Source of the DNA: Roseiarcus sp963748545
Lineage (GTDB): Bacteria > Pseudomonadota > Alphaproteobacteria > Rhizobiales > Beijerinckiaceae
DNA length: 64,000 nt
Reading direction: 5' to 3'
Assembly (NCBI GenBank): GCA_963748545.1
Contig: CAVVJO010000036.1
Span: 248,001 to 312,000, forward strand
Part shown: piece by piece, positions 53,261-62,506 of the stretch
Numbering within the stretch: the stretch's first letter is position 1
Layout of the letters: the number at the start of each line of letters is the position of its first letter
Made by a program: the position numbers and the translations under genes
Notes under the pieces: generated by a model
The model's input: the letters and a program-made list of their open reading frames with translations, nothing else
What the model was told of the DNA's origin: nothing
Database searches by the model: none

Positions 53261-55349
53261 TCACGCCTTCGAGAACGCGCCGCCCTCGGCGGCGAGTTTC
53301 TCCAGCAGCGCCGCCGGCTTGAAGTCGTCGCCGAAGGTCGCCTGGAATTCCTTGAGCTTGTCGAGCACCGTCTTCAGGCCCACCGTGTCGGCGTAGAACA
53401 TCGGGCCGCCGCGATAGACCGGCCAGCCGTAGCCGTAGATCCAGACGACGTCGATGTCGGAGGCGCGCTGCGCCTTGCCCTCTTCCAGAATCTTCGCGCC
53501 CTCGTTGATCATCGGATAGATGCAGCGCTCGAGGATCTCCTGATCGGAGATTTTGCGCTGCGCGATTCCCTTGGAGGCGGCGAAGGCGCGGATGATCTCT
53601 TCGACATGGGCCGAGGGCTTGGCGTTCCTCTGCTCGTCGTAATCGTAGAAGCCCGCGCCGGTCTTCTGCCCGCGCCGCCCTTCCTCGCACAGGATTTCGC
53701 GGATCGTCGCCCGCTTCGACGTCTCGGCCGACCAGCCGATGTCGAGGCCGGCGAGGTCGCTCATCGCGAACGGCCCCATCGGCAGGCCGAAATCGGTCAG
53801 CACGCGATCGACCTGCGCACGGCGTCGCGCCTTCGAGGATGAGCTTGCCGGCCTCGCGCTGGCGCTCGGCGAGCATCCGGTTGCCGACGAAGCCGTAGCA
53901 GACGCCGACGGTGACGCCGACCTTGCCGATCTTCGGCGCGAGCGCCGCGACGCTCGCCAGCACAGTCTTCGACGTCTTCTGCGCCGCGCACGATCTCGAG
54001 CAGCCGCATCACGTTGGCGGGCGAGAAGAAGTGCATGCCGAGCACGTCCTCGGGGCGCTTCGTCTTGGCCGCGATCTCGTCGACGTTGAGATAGCTCGTG
54101 TTGGAGGCGAGGATCGCGCCGGGCTTGGCGACGCCGTCGAGCCGCTCGAAGATCGACTTCTTCAGGTCCATGCTCTCGTAGACCGCCTCGATCACGAGGT
54201 CGGCCTCGGCCAGCGCGCCGAAATCGAGCGTCGGCGTCAGACGGCCCATCCGCGCCTCGACCTCATCCATCGTCATGCGGCCCTTTTTGGCGGTGTTCTC
54301 GTAGTTCTTGCGCATGATCGAGACGCCGCGGTCGAGCGCTTCCTTCGCCGTCTCGACGATCGTCACGGGAATGCCGGCGGAAAGGAAGTTCATCGCGATG
54401 CCGCCGCCCATGGTGCCCGCGCCGATCACCCCAACGCGCGCGATCGGCTTGGTCGGCGTGTCCGGGCCGATGTCGGCGATCTTGGCCGCCTGCGCGTTCG
54501 GCGAAGAACACGTGCCGCTGCGCCTTCGACTGGGTCGAACCGAGCAGCGCCATGAACATGTCGCGCTCTTTCGCGACGCCTTCGTCGAACGGCAGGTCGA
54601 CGGCGTTCTTCACCGAGACGATCGCCTTCTCCCAAGCCTCGAAGCCGCGGAATTTTCGGGCGTTGCGCTTTACGGATCGCGTCGAAGACTTCGGGCTTGG
54701 CGCGCGCCTCGGCGAGCTTCTCGTCGCGGTCGCGGACCTTCTTCAGGGGCGCGTTCTCGGCGATGAGGCGCCTCGCGAAGGCGATCGCGTCCTCGCGCAG
54801 CTTGCCCTCGTTGGCGAGCGCGTCGACCACGCCCCAGTCCATCGCCTCGCGGGCCCCGAAGGGCGTTCCGGAGAGAATGACGTCGAGCGCCTTTTCCGGG
54901 CCGACGAGGCGCGGCAGACGCTGGGTGCCGCCGGCGCCGGGGATGAGGCCGAGCTTGATCTCGGGCAGGCCGCATTTGGCCGAGGGGACGGCGATCCGGT
55001 AATGCGCCGTCAGCGCCACCTCGAAACCGCCGCCGAGCGCCGTGCCGTGCAGCGCGGCGATGACCGGCTTCTTGGCGTTCTCGATCCGATGCAGCACGTC
55101 GGGAAGGAACGGCGCGGCGTGCGGCTTGCCGAACTCGGTGATATCCGCGCCGGCGATGAAGGTGCGCCCGGCGCACAGGATGACCGTCGCCTTTACGACG
55201 GGATCGGCCTCCGCCTGCTCGACGCCCAGCTTCAGCCCCTCGCGGACGACCTGCGACAGCGCGTTGACCGGCGGCGAGTTGATCGTGACGATCGCGACCT
55301 CGCCTTCGACCGTCAGGTCCGCGACGGGGTTGATGGACGTCACCGGCAT
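53261..55349 (-). CDS. FadJ/FadB-type enoyl-CoA hydratase/3-hydroxyacyl-CoA dehydrogenase (four frameshifts)
   Basis: Trifunctional-type beta-oxidation enzyme. The N-terminal crotonase domain (AIVTINSPPVNALSQVVREG; CAGRTFIAGADITEF; LGLIPGAGGTQRLPRLVGPE) is followed by a linker, the NAD-binding domain (VGVIGAGTMGGGIAMNFLSA; ILASNTSYLNVDEIA; VLGMHFFSPANVMRLLEIV) and C-terminal dehydrogenase domains (GFVGNRMLAERQREAG; IYGYGWPVYRGGPMFYADTV). Frame changes occur near 54665, 54497, 53982 and 53818, each with homology continuing at once. Corrected length is about 695 aa, normal. Four single-base breaks without any stop substitution suggest assembly error. It pairs with the downstream thiolase. Confidence 0.87.
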
Positions 55350-55591
55350 TCCTCCCTCAAAGGTTCACAAGTGATCGATAGGCTATCCGCTTGGGCGCGC
55401 AAGGGGCAAGGGGGTCAAGCGTCGAAGTTTCTCGGCGCTCGCCAGCTTCGGGCGCGGCGGGAGTCGCCAAACAATTTGGGGAGAAGGCGTAACCGACGCG
55501 GCGCTCGTACGTATGTTAGACAAGGCCGGCCCTCGCCGTGCGTCCGCGGGCGGCGGGGCGCGGGCCTTCCCTTTGCGGAGGAATCATCGCC

Positions 55592-56296
55592 ATGAGTTTA
55601 CTGCGCTTCCGAACTGGCTTCGCCGTCCTGGCGGCCGCCGGCGCCATCGCCGCGCTCGCGCCCTTCCCTTCGACTGCCGAGGAGGCGATGCGCGTGCCGC
55701 CGCCAGCGGTTGACGAACCGGCCTCGGGGTCGCCGCAGGAAGTTGCGGTGGTGGCCGGCGGCTGCTTCTGGGGCGTGCAGGGCGTTTTCCAGCACGTCGA
55801 CGGAGTCGTATCCGCCGTCTCCGGCTATGCCGGCGGCGCCGCGGCGACGGCGCATTACGAGATGACCAGCGAAGGCGACACCGGCCACGCGGAATCGGTC
55901 AAGATCACGTTTGACCCGGCCAAGATCAGCTACGGCAAAATCCTGCAGATCTACTTTTCGGCGGCGCACGATCCGACCGAATTGAACCGCCAGGGTCCGG
56001 ACGAGGGGACGCAATACCGCTCCGCGGTGTTCCCGACGAGCGAAGCGCAGGCGCGGGTGGCGAAGGACTACATTGCGCAGTTGAACGCCGCCCACGCCTT
56101 CCCCTCGCCGATCGTGACATCGATCGAGCCCGGCAAGACCTTCTATCCGGCCGAGGGCTATCATCAGGATTTTCTCGCCCGGAACCCGACCTACCCGTAC
56201 ATCGTGTTCAACGATTTGCCGAAGATCCAGGCGCTGAAGCGCCTGTTTCCCGAGGCCTATCGCCCCTCGCCGGTCCTGGTTGGCGCGAAGTCTTAA
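55592..56296 (+). CDS. msrA: Periplasmic peptide-methionine (S)-S-oxide reductase
   Basis: Reduces methionine-S-sulfoxide in proteins. Active-site motif VVAGGCFWGVQGVFQHVDGV; substrate residues in EGDTGHAESVKITFDPAKIS and the end region AEGYHQDFLARNPTYPYIVF. A clear signal peptide (FAVLAAAGAIAALAPFPSTA) exports it, so it repairs envelope proteins. GGAGG lies ten bases before the ATG at 55592. 234 aa. Divergent from the beta-oxidation genes. Confidence 0.93.
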   Translation: MSLLRFRTGFAVLAAAGAIAALAPFPSTAEEAMRVPPPAVDEPASGSPQEVAVVAGGCFWGVQGVFQHVDGVVSAVSGYAGGAAATAHYEMTSEGDTGHAESVKITFDPAKISYGKILQIYFSAAHDPTELNRQGPDEGTQYRSAVFPTSEAQARVAKDYIAQLNAAHAFPSPIVTSIEPGKTFYPAEGYHQDFLARNPTYPYIVFNDLPKIQALKRLFPEAYRPSPVLVGAKS

Positions 56297-56322
56297 GCCC
56301 TGCGGAGCATTGGGGGTATCGC

Positions 56323-57357
56323 TTACGCCCCGATCTTCAGCCCGATTTTGCCGAACTGCCGCCCCAACTCGAGCCGGTCGAGCGCGGCGGCGATGTCGGC
56401 GAGCGCAAACGTCTGGTCGATGTGGGGCGTCAGCTTCTTCTCGGCGAGGAAGGCGATCAGCTCTCGCAACTCCGCGCGGTTGCCAAGCGTCGAGCCGAAT
56501 ACGGCAAGCTGGCGGATGAACAGGCGCCGTAAATCGGCGGAGGGGTCGTCGCCGGTGGTCGCGCCGCAGGTGACGAGCCGGCCGCCGCGCACCAGCGCCT
56601 TCATCGCCGTCGGCCACACGGCCTTGCCGACGTTCTCGATCACCACGTCGACGCCGCGTTTGCCGGTCAGCGCCATGACGCGGTCGAGGATCGACGATCC
56701 CCCCTCGTCCAGAATTGTCTCCGCCGCCCCGAACGCCGGCATGCGCGCAAGCTTGGCCGAGTTGCGCGAGGTGACGATCGCGCGGGCGCCGATCGCTCCG
56801 GCGATCTGGGTGGCGGCCAGCGACACCGACCCGCCGATGCCGAAGATCAGCGCCGTCTCGCCGGCTCTCAGCCGCGCCTTGGTCGTCACCATGCGCCAGG
56901 CGGTAAGCCAGGCGACGCTGAGCGAGGCGGCTTCGACGAAATCGAGCGACTCGGGCTTCCTGACGACGCTGCCTTCCGGCGCGGCGACATATTCGGCGAA
57001 GGTCCCGTCGACCTGCTCGCCGAAAATCTTTCCGCGCGTGCACAGGACCTCCTCGCCCTTCAGGCAGAACTCGCAGGTTTCGCAAGGCTGCCCGGGATAG
57101 AGGACGACCGCGTCGTCGGCGCGAAAGGCCGAGTTTGGATCGGCCTCGACCACCACGCCGGCGCCGTCGAGGCCGAGAATGATCGGCAGCCGGTGGGTGA
57201 TCCCGGCGCCGCTGTTGCGCATGTAGAGGTCGACCCGGTTGAGGCCGCCGGCCGCCATCTTGATCAGGACTTGACCCTCTTTTCGCTCCGGGATCGGCAA
57301 CGCGTCGAGCTTGAGAACGTCGGGGCCGCCGTGACCGTGAATGCGCGCTGCGAGCAT
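56323..57357 (-). CDS. Zinc-binding dehydrogenase/quinone oxidoreductase-like MDR protein
   Basis: Medium-chain dehydrogenase/reductase of 344 aa: N-terminal catalytic domain with structural-zinc cysteines (GQPCETCEFCLKGEEVLC), then a Rossmann domain (ALIFGIGGSVSLAATQIAGA) and ENVGKAVWPTAMKALVRGG. Residues resemble NADPH:quinone reductases and enoyl reductases of the superfamily. It is separated from the upstream hydrolase by five bases, so it belongs to the minus-strand run from the right edge. Substrate unknown. Confidence 0.83.
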   Translation of the reverse strand: MLAARIHGHGGPDVLKLDALPIPERKEGQVLIKMAAGGLNRVDLYMRNSGAGITHRLPIILGLDGAGVVVEADPNSAFRADDAVVLYPGQPCETCEFCLKGEEVLCTRGKIFGEQVDGTFAEYVAAPEGSVVRKPESLDFVEAASLSVAWLTAWRMVTTKARLRAGETALIFGIGGSVSLAATQIAGAIGARAIVTSRNSAKLARMPAFGAAETILDEGGSSILDRVMALTGKRGVDVVIENVGKAVWPTAMKALVRGGRLVTCGATTGDDPSADLRRLFIRQLAVFGSTLGNRAELRELIAFLAEKKLTPHIDQTFALADIAAALDRLELGRQFGKIGLKIGA

Positions 57358-57362
57358 GATTT

Positions 57363-58166
57363 TCAGGACTCCCGGAGGCGTTTCTGGCAAAAGCGAGCGA
57401 TGGCGTCGAGCGTCGCCTGCGGCTGCTCGAATTGCGGGGAATGTTTGCAATCGGCGAGGATCAGGCTCGCGACCGGAGTCGGCGCGCGGGCTTCGATGGC
57501 GCGGACCTGTGCGAGCGTGCCGTATTGATCGTCCGCGCCCTGGATGACGAGGGCGGGCGTCCGCCAACGTTCGACGAGGGCTTCGATGGTCCAGGCGGCG
57601 AAGCCGGGGTCGAGCCAGGCGCGGTTCCAGCCGAGAAAGGCGGCGTCGACATCGGCGTGATATTTGGCGAGCTTTGGCTTCAGGTCGCCGCGCTCGTAGG
57701 CGCGCTTCGCCTCGGCGATCGAGGCGAGGCCGGGGGGTTCGGTGAACAGGTGCGGCGCCATCAGGACGAGGCCCCTGACCCGCGGATCATCGTGCTCGCC
57801 GGCGTAGATCGCCGCGATCGAGGCGCCGTCGCTGTGGCCGACGAGCACGCCCCGCTTAAAGCCGATCGCGCCCAGGACCGTGAGAAGGCTTCGGGCTTCG
57901 TGCGTCATGTAGTCGAGCGGGCGCGGAAGCGCGACTGTGTCGGACCGACCGTAGCCGGCGCGGGAAAAGACGAACACGCCGCAGCCGGTCGCCGCGGCGA
58001 GCCTTTCGGGAAAGTCGCGCCACAGCGCGACGCACCCCAGGCCTTCGTGCAACAGAACAAGCGTCGGCGCCGAGTCCGGCGGCCGTCCGAACGCGGCCGC
58101 TTCGAGTCGCTTGCCGTCGACGACGATCGCGCCATGCGGCGCTTCAGTCCAGGAGAAGGCTTTCAT
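57363..58166 (-). CDS. Alpha/beta hydrolase
   Basis: Hydrolase of 267 aa: TLVLLHEGLGCVALWRDFPE, FVFSRAGYGRSDTVALPRPL, nucleophile elbow GVLVGHSDGASIAAIYAGEH with Ser in GHSDG, and the late His in LILADCKHSPQFEQPQATLD. Located between the GFA-type gene (11 bases upstream) and the MDR gene (five bases downstream) in one transcription unit. Could hydrolyse an ester or C-C bond in aromatic or formaldehyde metabolism; not provable here. Confidence 0.82.
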   Translation of the reverse strand: MKAFSWTEAPHGAIVVDGKRLEAAAFGRPPDSAPTLVLLHEGLGCVALWRDFPERLAAATGCGVFVFSRAGYGRSDTVALPRPLDYMTHEARSLLTVLGAIGFKRGVLVGHSDGASIAAIYAGEHDDPRVRGLVLMAPHLFTEPPGLASIAEAKRAYERGDLKPKLAKYHADVDAAFLGWNRAWLDPGFAAWTIEALVERWRTPALVIQGADDQYGTLAQVRAIEARAPTPVASLILADCKHSPQFEQPQATLDAIARFCQKRLRES

Positions 58167-58177
58167 GGGCGCCGCGC

Positions 58178-58585
58178 CTAGCGAGGCGGCATGCCCTCGA
58201 ACGTCGGCAGCCCCTCGGGGAGACAATGGAACGCCTGCCGGTCTTTGGCGAAGATCGCCATTTGCGCCGCTTCGAACTGGCTGGGATCATCGAGCGTTCC
58301 GACCTTGAGGATGACGAACGGAAGATCGGGGCGGAGAGTTGTGAGATGCGTGCCGCAATCTCCGCAGAACTCCCGCGTGACCGCTTTCTCGAGATCGTCG
58401 CGCTTGAATGGACGCGGCGCGCCGCTCGTGTACCGGAAACCCTGCGGCGGCATGACCATGAACAGGTTGGGCGCGCCGCCGGAGAAATATTGGCACGGCC
58501 GGCAAAGACATTCCGCTTTCAGCAGAGGCTCTCCCACCGCCTCGTAGCGGACTTTCTTGCAGTAGCACCCGCCTTCGACGTTCAT
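58178..58585 (-). CDS. GFA/CENP-V family zinc-binding protein
   Basis: A 135-aa member of the GFA (glutathione-dependent formaldehyde-activating) family. The zinc cysteine pattern is intact: GGCYCKKVRYEA, ECLCRPCQYFSGGAPN and REFCGDCGTHL. Many family members bind glutathione adducts, but only a few act on formaldehyde. Feruloyl or vanillate breakdown releases formaldehyde after O-demethylation, so a detoxifying role would fit the operon; that is inference. Confidence 0.85.
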   Translation of the reverse strand: MNVEGGCYCKKVRYEAVGEPLLKAECLCRPCQYFSGGAPNLFMVMPPQGFRYTSGAPRPFKRDDLEKAVTREFCGDCGTHLTTLRPDLPFVILKVGTLDDPSQFEAAQMAIFAKDRQAFHCLPEGLPTFEGMPPR

Positions 58586-58677
58586 GCGTTCCTCCCCTCG
58601 GGTCGCCGCGCCGGCTCACGGCGACGCGCGCCCATCAGGCCCGGTGGGCAAGAGAACGTCAAGCGTCGGGTCGCGGT

Positions 58678-59547
58678 CTACTCCGCCGCGATCTTCAGCG
58701 CGCGGACGGCGTTCTCCTTGAGGATCAGGTCATGGACCTCGGGCTTGAAGCCGGCGTCGCGAAAATCCTTGATCCAGCGATCCGGCGCGATCAGCGGAAA
58801 GTCCGAGCCGAACAGCATTTTTGTCTTGAGCTGGCTGTTGGCGTACTGGACGAGCTGCGGCGGAAAATATTTCGGGCTCCAGCCGGAAAGGTCGATGTAG
58901 ACGTTCGGCTTGTGAAGGCAGACCGACAGCGCCTCGTCCTGCCACGGCCACGACGGATGGGCGATGATGATCGTCATGTCCGGGAAATCCACGGCCACGT
59001 CGTCGAGGTGGATCGGGTTGGAATATTTGAGCCGCATGCCGCCGCCGCCGGGCATGCCCGTGCCGATGCCGGAATGACCGGAGTGGAAAATCGCCGGCAG
59101 TTTGTAGTGCGCGATCAGTTCGTAAAGGCCGTAAGCCATTTGGTCGTTGGGAAAGAAGCCCTGCACGGTCGGGTGGAACTTGAAGCCCTTGACGACGCCG
59201 GCCTCGATGAGGTCGCGCGCCTCGCGCACCCCGAGCTTGCCTTTGTGCGGATCGATCGAGGCGAAAGCGATCATCATGTCGGCGTTGGCCGCGGCGGCTT
59301 CGGCCACTTCGTCGTTCGGAATGCGGCGGTTGCCGATCTCGAATTCGCTGTCGACGGTGAACATGACGAGGCCGATTTTCTTGTCGCGATAATAGGCGAC
59401 GGTCTCGGCGATGGTTGGCCGCTTGCCGGCCTTGAAATATTTGTTCGCGGCGTCCTCGTACGGCTGCCAGAAGGCGTCGGCCGGCTGGCGGCACGAGACC
59501 TCCGCGTGCGTGTGGACGTCGATGGCGACGAGGTCGGCGACTTTCAT
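58678..59547 (-). CDS. Amidohydrolase family protein (aromatic pathway type)
   Basis: Metal-dependent TIM-barrel enzyme of 289 aa, near the ACMSD/amidohydrolase 2 group. Metal ligands: VAIDVHTHAEVS, IFHSGHSGIG, IIIAHPSWPWQDEA and LFGSDFPLIAPDRW. Many relatives decarboxylate or hydrolyse aromatic ring-derived acids. It follows the feruloyl-CoA synthase gene with 82 bases between and is in the same direction, so a role in hydroxycinnamate or benzoate-type catabolism is likely. Confidence 0.85.
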   Translation of the reverse strand: MKVADLVAIDVHTHAEVSCRQPADAFWQPYEDAANKYFKAGKRPTIAETVAYYRDKKIGLVMFTVDSEFEIGNRRIPNDEVAEAAAANADMMIAFASIDPHKGKLGVREARDLIEAGVVKGFKFHPTVQGFFPNDQMAYGLYELIAHYKLPAIFHSGHSGIGTGMPGGGGMRLKYSNPIHLDDVAVDFPDMTIIIAHPSWPWQDEALSVCLHKPNVYIDLSGWSPKYFPPQLVQYANSQLKTKMLFGSDFPLIAPDRWIKDFRDAGFKPEVHDLILKENAVRALKIAAE

Positions 59548-59629
59548 GGCGTTCTCCGTTGAAGCATGCTGCGAACCTCCCTCCTCTCCGCGCTTGCGGG
59601 GACAAGGAAGGGATTGGCGGACCTACGCA

Positions 59630-61456
59630 TCATCGAATCGTCCGCGCCGACGGCGTTGCGGCGTAGAGTTCTTCGATCGTGTCGGCGCGCAAGGCCAGCA
59701 CCGCGCGCTGGTTGATCGAGCCCTTGTCGGTCAGCTCCCCGGTGTCGAGCGAAGGCGGATCGTCCATCAGGATGATGCGCGCCAGACGCCCCGAGCTGCC
59801 GCCGGCCTTCTTGTTGAACGCGGCGAGCAGCGCGGAGAAGGTCTCGCGCACTTTCGGGTGCACGAGCACGTCCGCGTCGCTGACGGCGTCGCCCAATCCC
59901 GCGAGTTCGCGGCAGGCCGGTACGTACGGCACGACCAGCGCCGCGGCGTCGTCGCGATCGTGGCCGGCGACGACGAGGTCGGTGACATAGGGCGCGCAAT
60001 GCGCGATGAAGCGGATCCGCAACGGGCCGACGCTGACCCAGGTCCCGGTCGCGAGCTTGAAATCCTCGGCCACGCGCCCGTCGAATACGAAGCCGAGCTC
60101 CGGATCGGTTTCGTCGTAGAATTTGAGCGCGTCGCCGAGCTTGTAGTAGCCCTCCTCGTCGAAGGCGTCCTTCGTGAGGTCGGGACGGCGCCAATAGCCC
60201 GGCGTGATGCTCGGGCTTTTCAGGCGCGCCTCGAGCTTGTCGCCGTTCGGGATGAGCTTCAGTTCGACGCCGTGATTGGGAATGCCGACAACGCCCGGGG
60301 CGCAGGCCTTCTCGGTGACGCTGAGCGCCGAGGGGCCAGTCTCGGTCGAGCCGAGCGAGGTCAGGATCGGCACGACATGCCCGACCGTCTCCTGGCCGAG
60401 CCGCTCGAACAATTCGCGCACATGGGGCGCGAGCGCCGCGCCGGCGTAGACGAACGCCTGGAGATGGGCGAACAGGCTTTCCCGCAGATGCGAGTCCTGC
60501 TCCACGTAAGGCAGCAGCATCTCGAAGCCCTTCGGCACGTTGTAGTAGACGGTCGGCGAGACGTCCTTGATGTTGCGCACCGTCGCCTCGATCGCGTTCG
60601 GCAGAGGGCGGCCTTCGTCGATGTAGTACGAGCCGCCGGCCGACAGCACGAGATTAAAATTGTTGTTCCCGCCGAATGTGTGGCTCCACGGCAACCAGTC
60701 GATCAGAACCGGCGCGACATGATGATAGCTCGGGTTGACGCCCTTCAGCATCGCCTGGTTCGAGGTCATCATCTTCTGGGTGTTGACGACTCCCTTGGGC
60801 GATCCCGTCGAACCGGAGGTAAACAGGAGCTTAGCCACGGTGTCCGGGCCGACTTTTGCGTGCGCGGCGTCGACCTCCGGCCCGGCCGGCTTTGCGATGA
60901 GGGCCTCGAACGGGGTGGAGGGCCATCCCGTCGGCGGATTGACGCCCGCCACGACCTCGACCGTCTTCGGCATGCCGGCCGCGAGCGCAAGGCTGAATCG
61001 CGCGCCGTCGCTGACGTAGACAAGGCCGGGGGTCAGCACATCGAGGATGGCTTTCAGCTTGCCGTAGTCCTTGGCGACCAGCGAATAGGGCTGCGACACC
61101 GGCGCATAAGGCACGCCGGCGATCATCGCGCCGAGGCCGATCAGGGCGTGATCGACGCTGTTGCCCGACAGGATCGCGACCGGGCGCTCGGCGTCGAGAC
61201 CGCGGTCGATGAGCGCCTGCGCGATCCGGCGCGCGAGGTCGCGTGCGTCCGCATAGGTCACCTTGCGCCACGCCCCCTCGACCCGCTCGGCCAGGAACAC
61301 CCGGTCCGGCGCCGCCAGCGCCCAGTGGTCGAGCCAGTCGGTCATTGACCGCGGGTAGGGCAGCAGCGGCTCGGGCGACGTGACGATCATCGCGCCGTCC
61401 GCGCGGCGTTCGACGGCGACGTGCGGCGGGCCGAAGGTCAGCGGGATTTTCCTCAT
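59630..61456 (-). CDS. Feruloyl-CoA synthase
   Basis: AMP-dependent ligase of 608 aa that activates hydroxycinnamic acids such as ferulate or p-coumarate to CoA thioesters. P-loop LLFTSGSTGSPKGVVNTQKM, core LTSLGSTETGPSALSVTEKA, GYYKLGDALKFYDETDPELG and FVFDGRVAEDFKLATGTWVS, the form characteristic of the long feruloyl-CoA synthase group, and the C-terminal lysine in GELTDKGSINQRAVLALRAD. Located after a crotonase and Liv-type transporter genes: uptake, CoA activation and side-chain hydration in one unit. Confidence 0.88.
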   Translation of the reverse strand: MRKIPLTFGPPHVAVERRADGAMIVTSPEPLLPYPRSMTDWLDHWALAAPDRVFLAERVEGAWRKVTYADARDLARRIAQALIDRGLDAERPVAILSGNSVDHALIGLGAMIAGVPYAPVSQPYSLVAKDYGKLKAILDVLTPGLVYVSDGARFSLALAAGMPKTVEVVAGVNPPTGWPSTPFEALIAKPAGPEVDAAHAKVGPDTVAKLLFTSGSTGSPKGVVNTQKMMTSNQAMLKGVNPSYHHVAPVLIDWLPWSHTFGGNNNFNLVLSAGGSYYIDEGRPLPNAIEATVRNIKDVSPTVYYNVPKGFEMLLPYVEQDSHLRESLFAHLQAFVYAGAALAPHVRELFERLGQETVGHVVPILTSLGSTETGPSALSVTEKACAPGVVGIPNHGVELKLIPNGDKLEARLKSPSITPGYWRRPDLTKDAFDEEGYYKLGDALKFYDETDPELGFVFDGRVAEDFKLATGTWVSVGPLRIRFIAHCAPYVTDLVVAGHDRDDAAALVVPYVPACRELAGLGDAVSDADVLVHPKVRETFSALLAAFNKKAGGSSGRLARIILMDDPPSLDTGELTDKGSINQRAVLALRADTIEELYAATPSARTIR

Positions 61457-61562
61457 GGTTTCCTCCGCAATGTTTCATCTCAACGCTTGGCGACGAGCGG
61501 GAACGCTGTTGCGTGGGGTCGCTGACGCCGCCGGCGCGGTCAGCGACCGCGCCCCACCCATT

Positions 61563-62375
61563 TCAGCTCTGCCGCAGCACCTTGGAAGCGCGCTTCTCCA
61601 GAAAATCCTTCAGCCGTTCGGTCGCCTCGGGGCTCATCTCGGCGATCGTCGCCATCAGCAATTCCGTGAGCAGCCCGCTGGTCGGGTGGCTCTCGGCGAT
61701 GCGCGGCAGGGCGTGCAGCACGGCGAAATTGGTGGTGAGCGTATTCGAGGCGGCCTTGGCGGCAAGCTCGAAAGCCTTCTCCACGCCCTTGCCGTCGTCG
61801 ACCAGATATTGCGTGATCCCGGCCGCGTGGCCTTCCTCTGCGTTCAGCGTGCGCCCGGTCAGCATCAGGTCCTGCACCCGGGGGACGCCGATCAGCCGCG
61901 CGATCCGGACCGAGCCCCCGCCTCCGAGGAAGATGCCGCGCTGGCCTTCGGGCAGGCCGTAATAGGTCGAGCGCTCGGCGACGCGAATGTGGGTCGAGGC
62001 GGCGAGCTCCAGGCCGCCGCCAACGACGGCGCCGTGCATCGCCGTGATGACCGGCGCGCGGCCGAACTGGATCGCCTCGAACGCGCGATGCCACGTGCGC
62101 GAATGCATCACCCGTTCGAGCGGGCTCAGCTCCTCGGCGACTTCGGAGAGATCGAGGCCGGCGGAGAAATGCTGGCCCTCGCCGGTCAGCACCACCGCGC
62201 GGATATCGTTCGGCAGGCGCGTGAAGAACGTCTCGAGTCCGAGCACGGTCACATCGTCGAGCGCATTGCGCTTTTCCGAGCGCGCGAGGCGGAGATGGGC
62301 GATCGCGCCGCGGCGCGTCGCCTTCAGCGAAGGCGGGAGATCGAGATCGATCGGGAGTTCGGGTTCCGCGGTCAT
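61563..62375 (-). CDS. Crotonase/enoyl-CoA hydratase family protein
   Basis: A 270-aa crotonase: RSEKRNALDDVTVLGLETFF, oxyanion-hole segments GQHFSAGLDLSEVAEELSPL and GAVVGGGLELAASTHIRVAE, and GIFLGGGGSVRIARLIGVPR. By context it would hydrate, and perhaps cleave, the feruloyl- or coumaroyl-CoA made by the adjacent ligase, giving a benzaldehyde or 3-hydroxyacyl-CoA intermediate. Which of the two cannot be decided from sequence alone. The spacer to livF contains GC-rich inverted sequences. Confidence 0.86.
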   Translation of the reverse strand: MTAEPELPIDLDLPPSLKATRRGAIAHLRLARSEKRNALDDVTVLGLETFFTRLPNDIRAVVLTGEGQHFSAGLDLSEVAEELSPLERVMHSRTWHRAFEAIQFGRAPVITAMHGAVVGGGLELAASTHIRVAERSTYYGLPEGQRGIFLGGGGSVRIARLIGVPRVQDLMLTGRTLNAEEGHAAGITQYLVDDGKGVEKAFELAAKAASNTLTTNFAVLHALPRIAESHPTSGLLTELLMATIAEMSPEATERLKDFLEKRASKVLRQS

Positions 62376-62506
62376 GGCTTCGGTCCTTTCTTATACCCAA
62401 TGCACGGGTCGGCTCGGCGTCCGCCCCCCTCCACCGTCCTTCGGAGGGGGGACCGCGCGAATGCGCGGGGGTTGGGGCGCGCCGCGGGCGCCTGAGAAAA
62501 CGGCCT

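Noticed and set aside
51956..53842. Plus-strand frame (628 codons) opposite thiolase and fadJ-type genes
   Set aside because: Antisense shadow; it spans two real genes and a repeat and lacks any domain.
53261..55349. Programmed frameshifting in the FadJ-type gene
   Set aside because: Four changes in one gene in different sequence contexts, and the same pattern in many other genes, make assembly indels far more likely.
59411..61348. Long plus-strand frame (645 codons) opposite feruloyl-CoA synthase
   Set aside because: Shadow of the minus-strand ligase; no recognisable motif and Arg/Asp/Val-biased composition.
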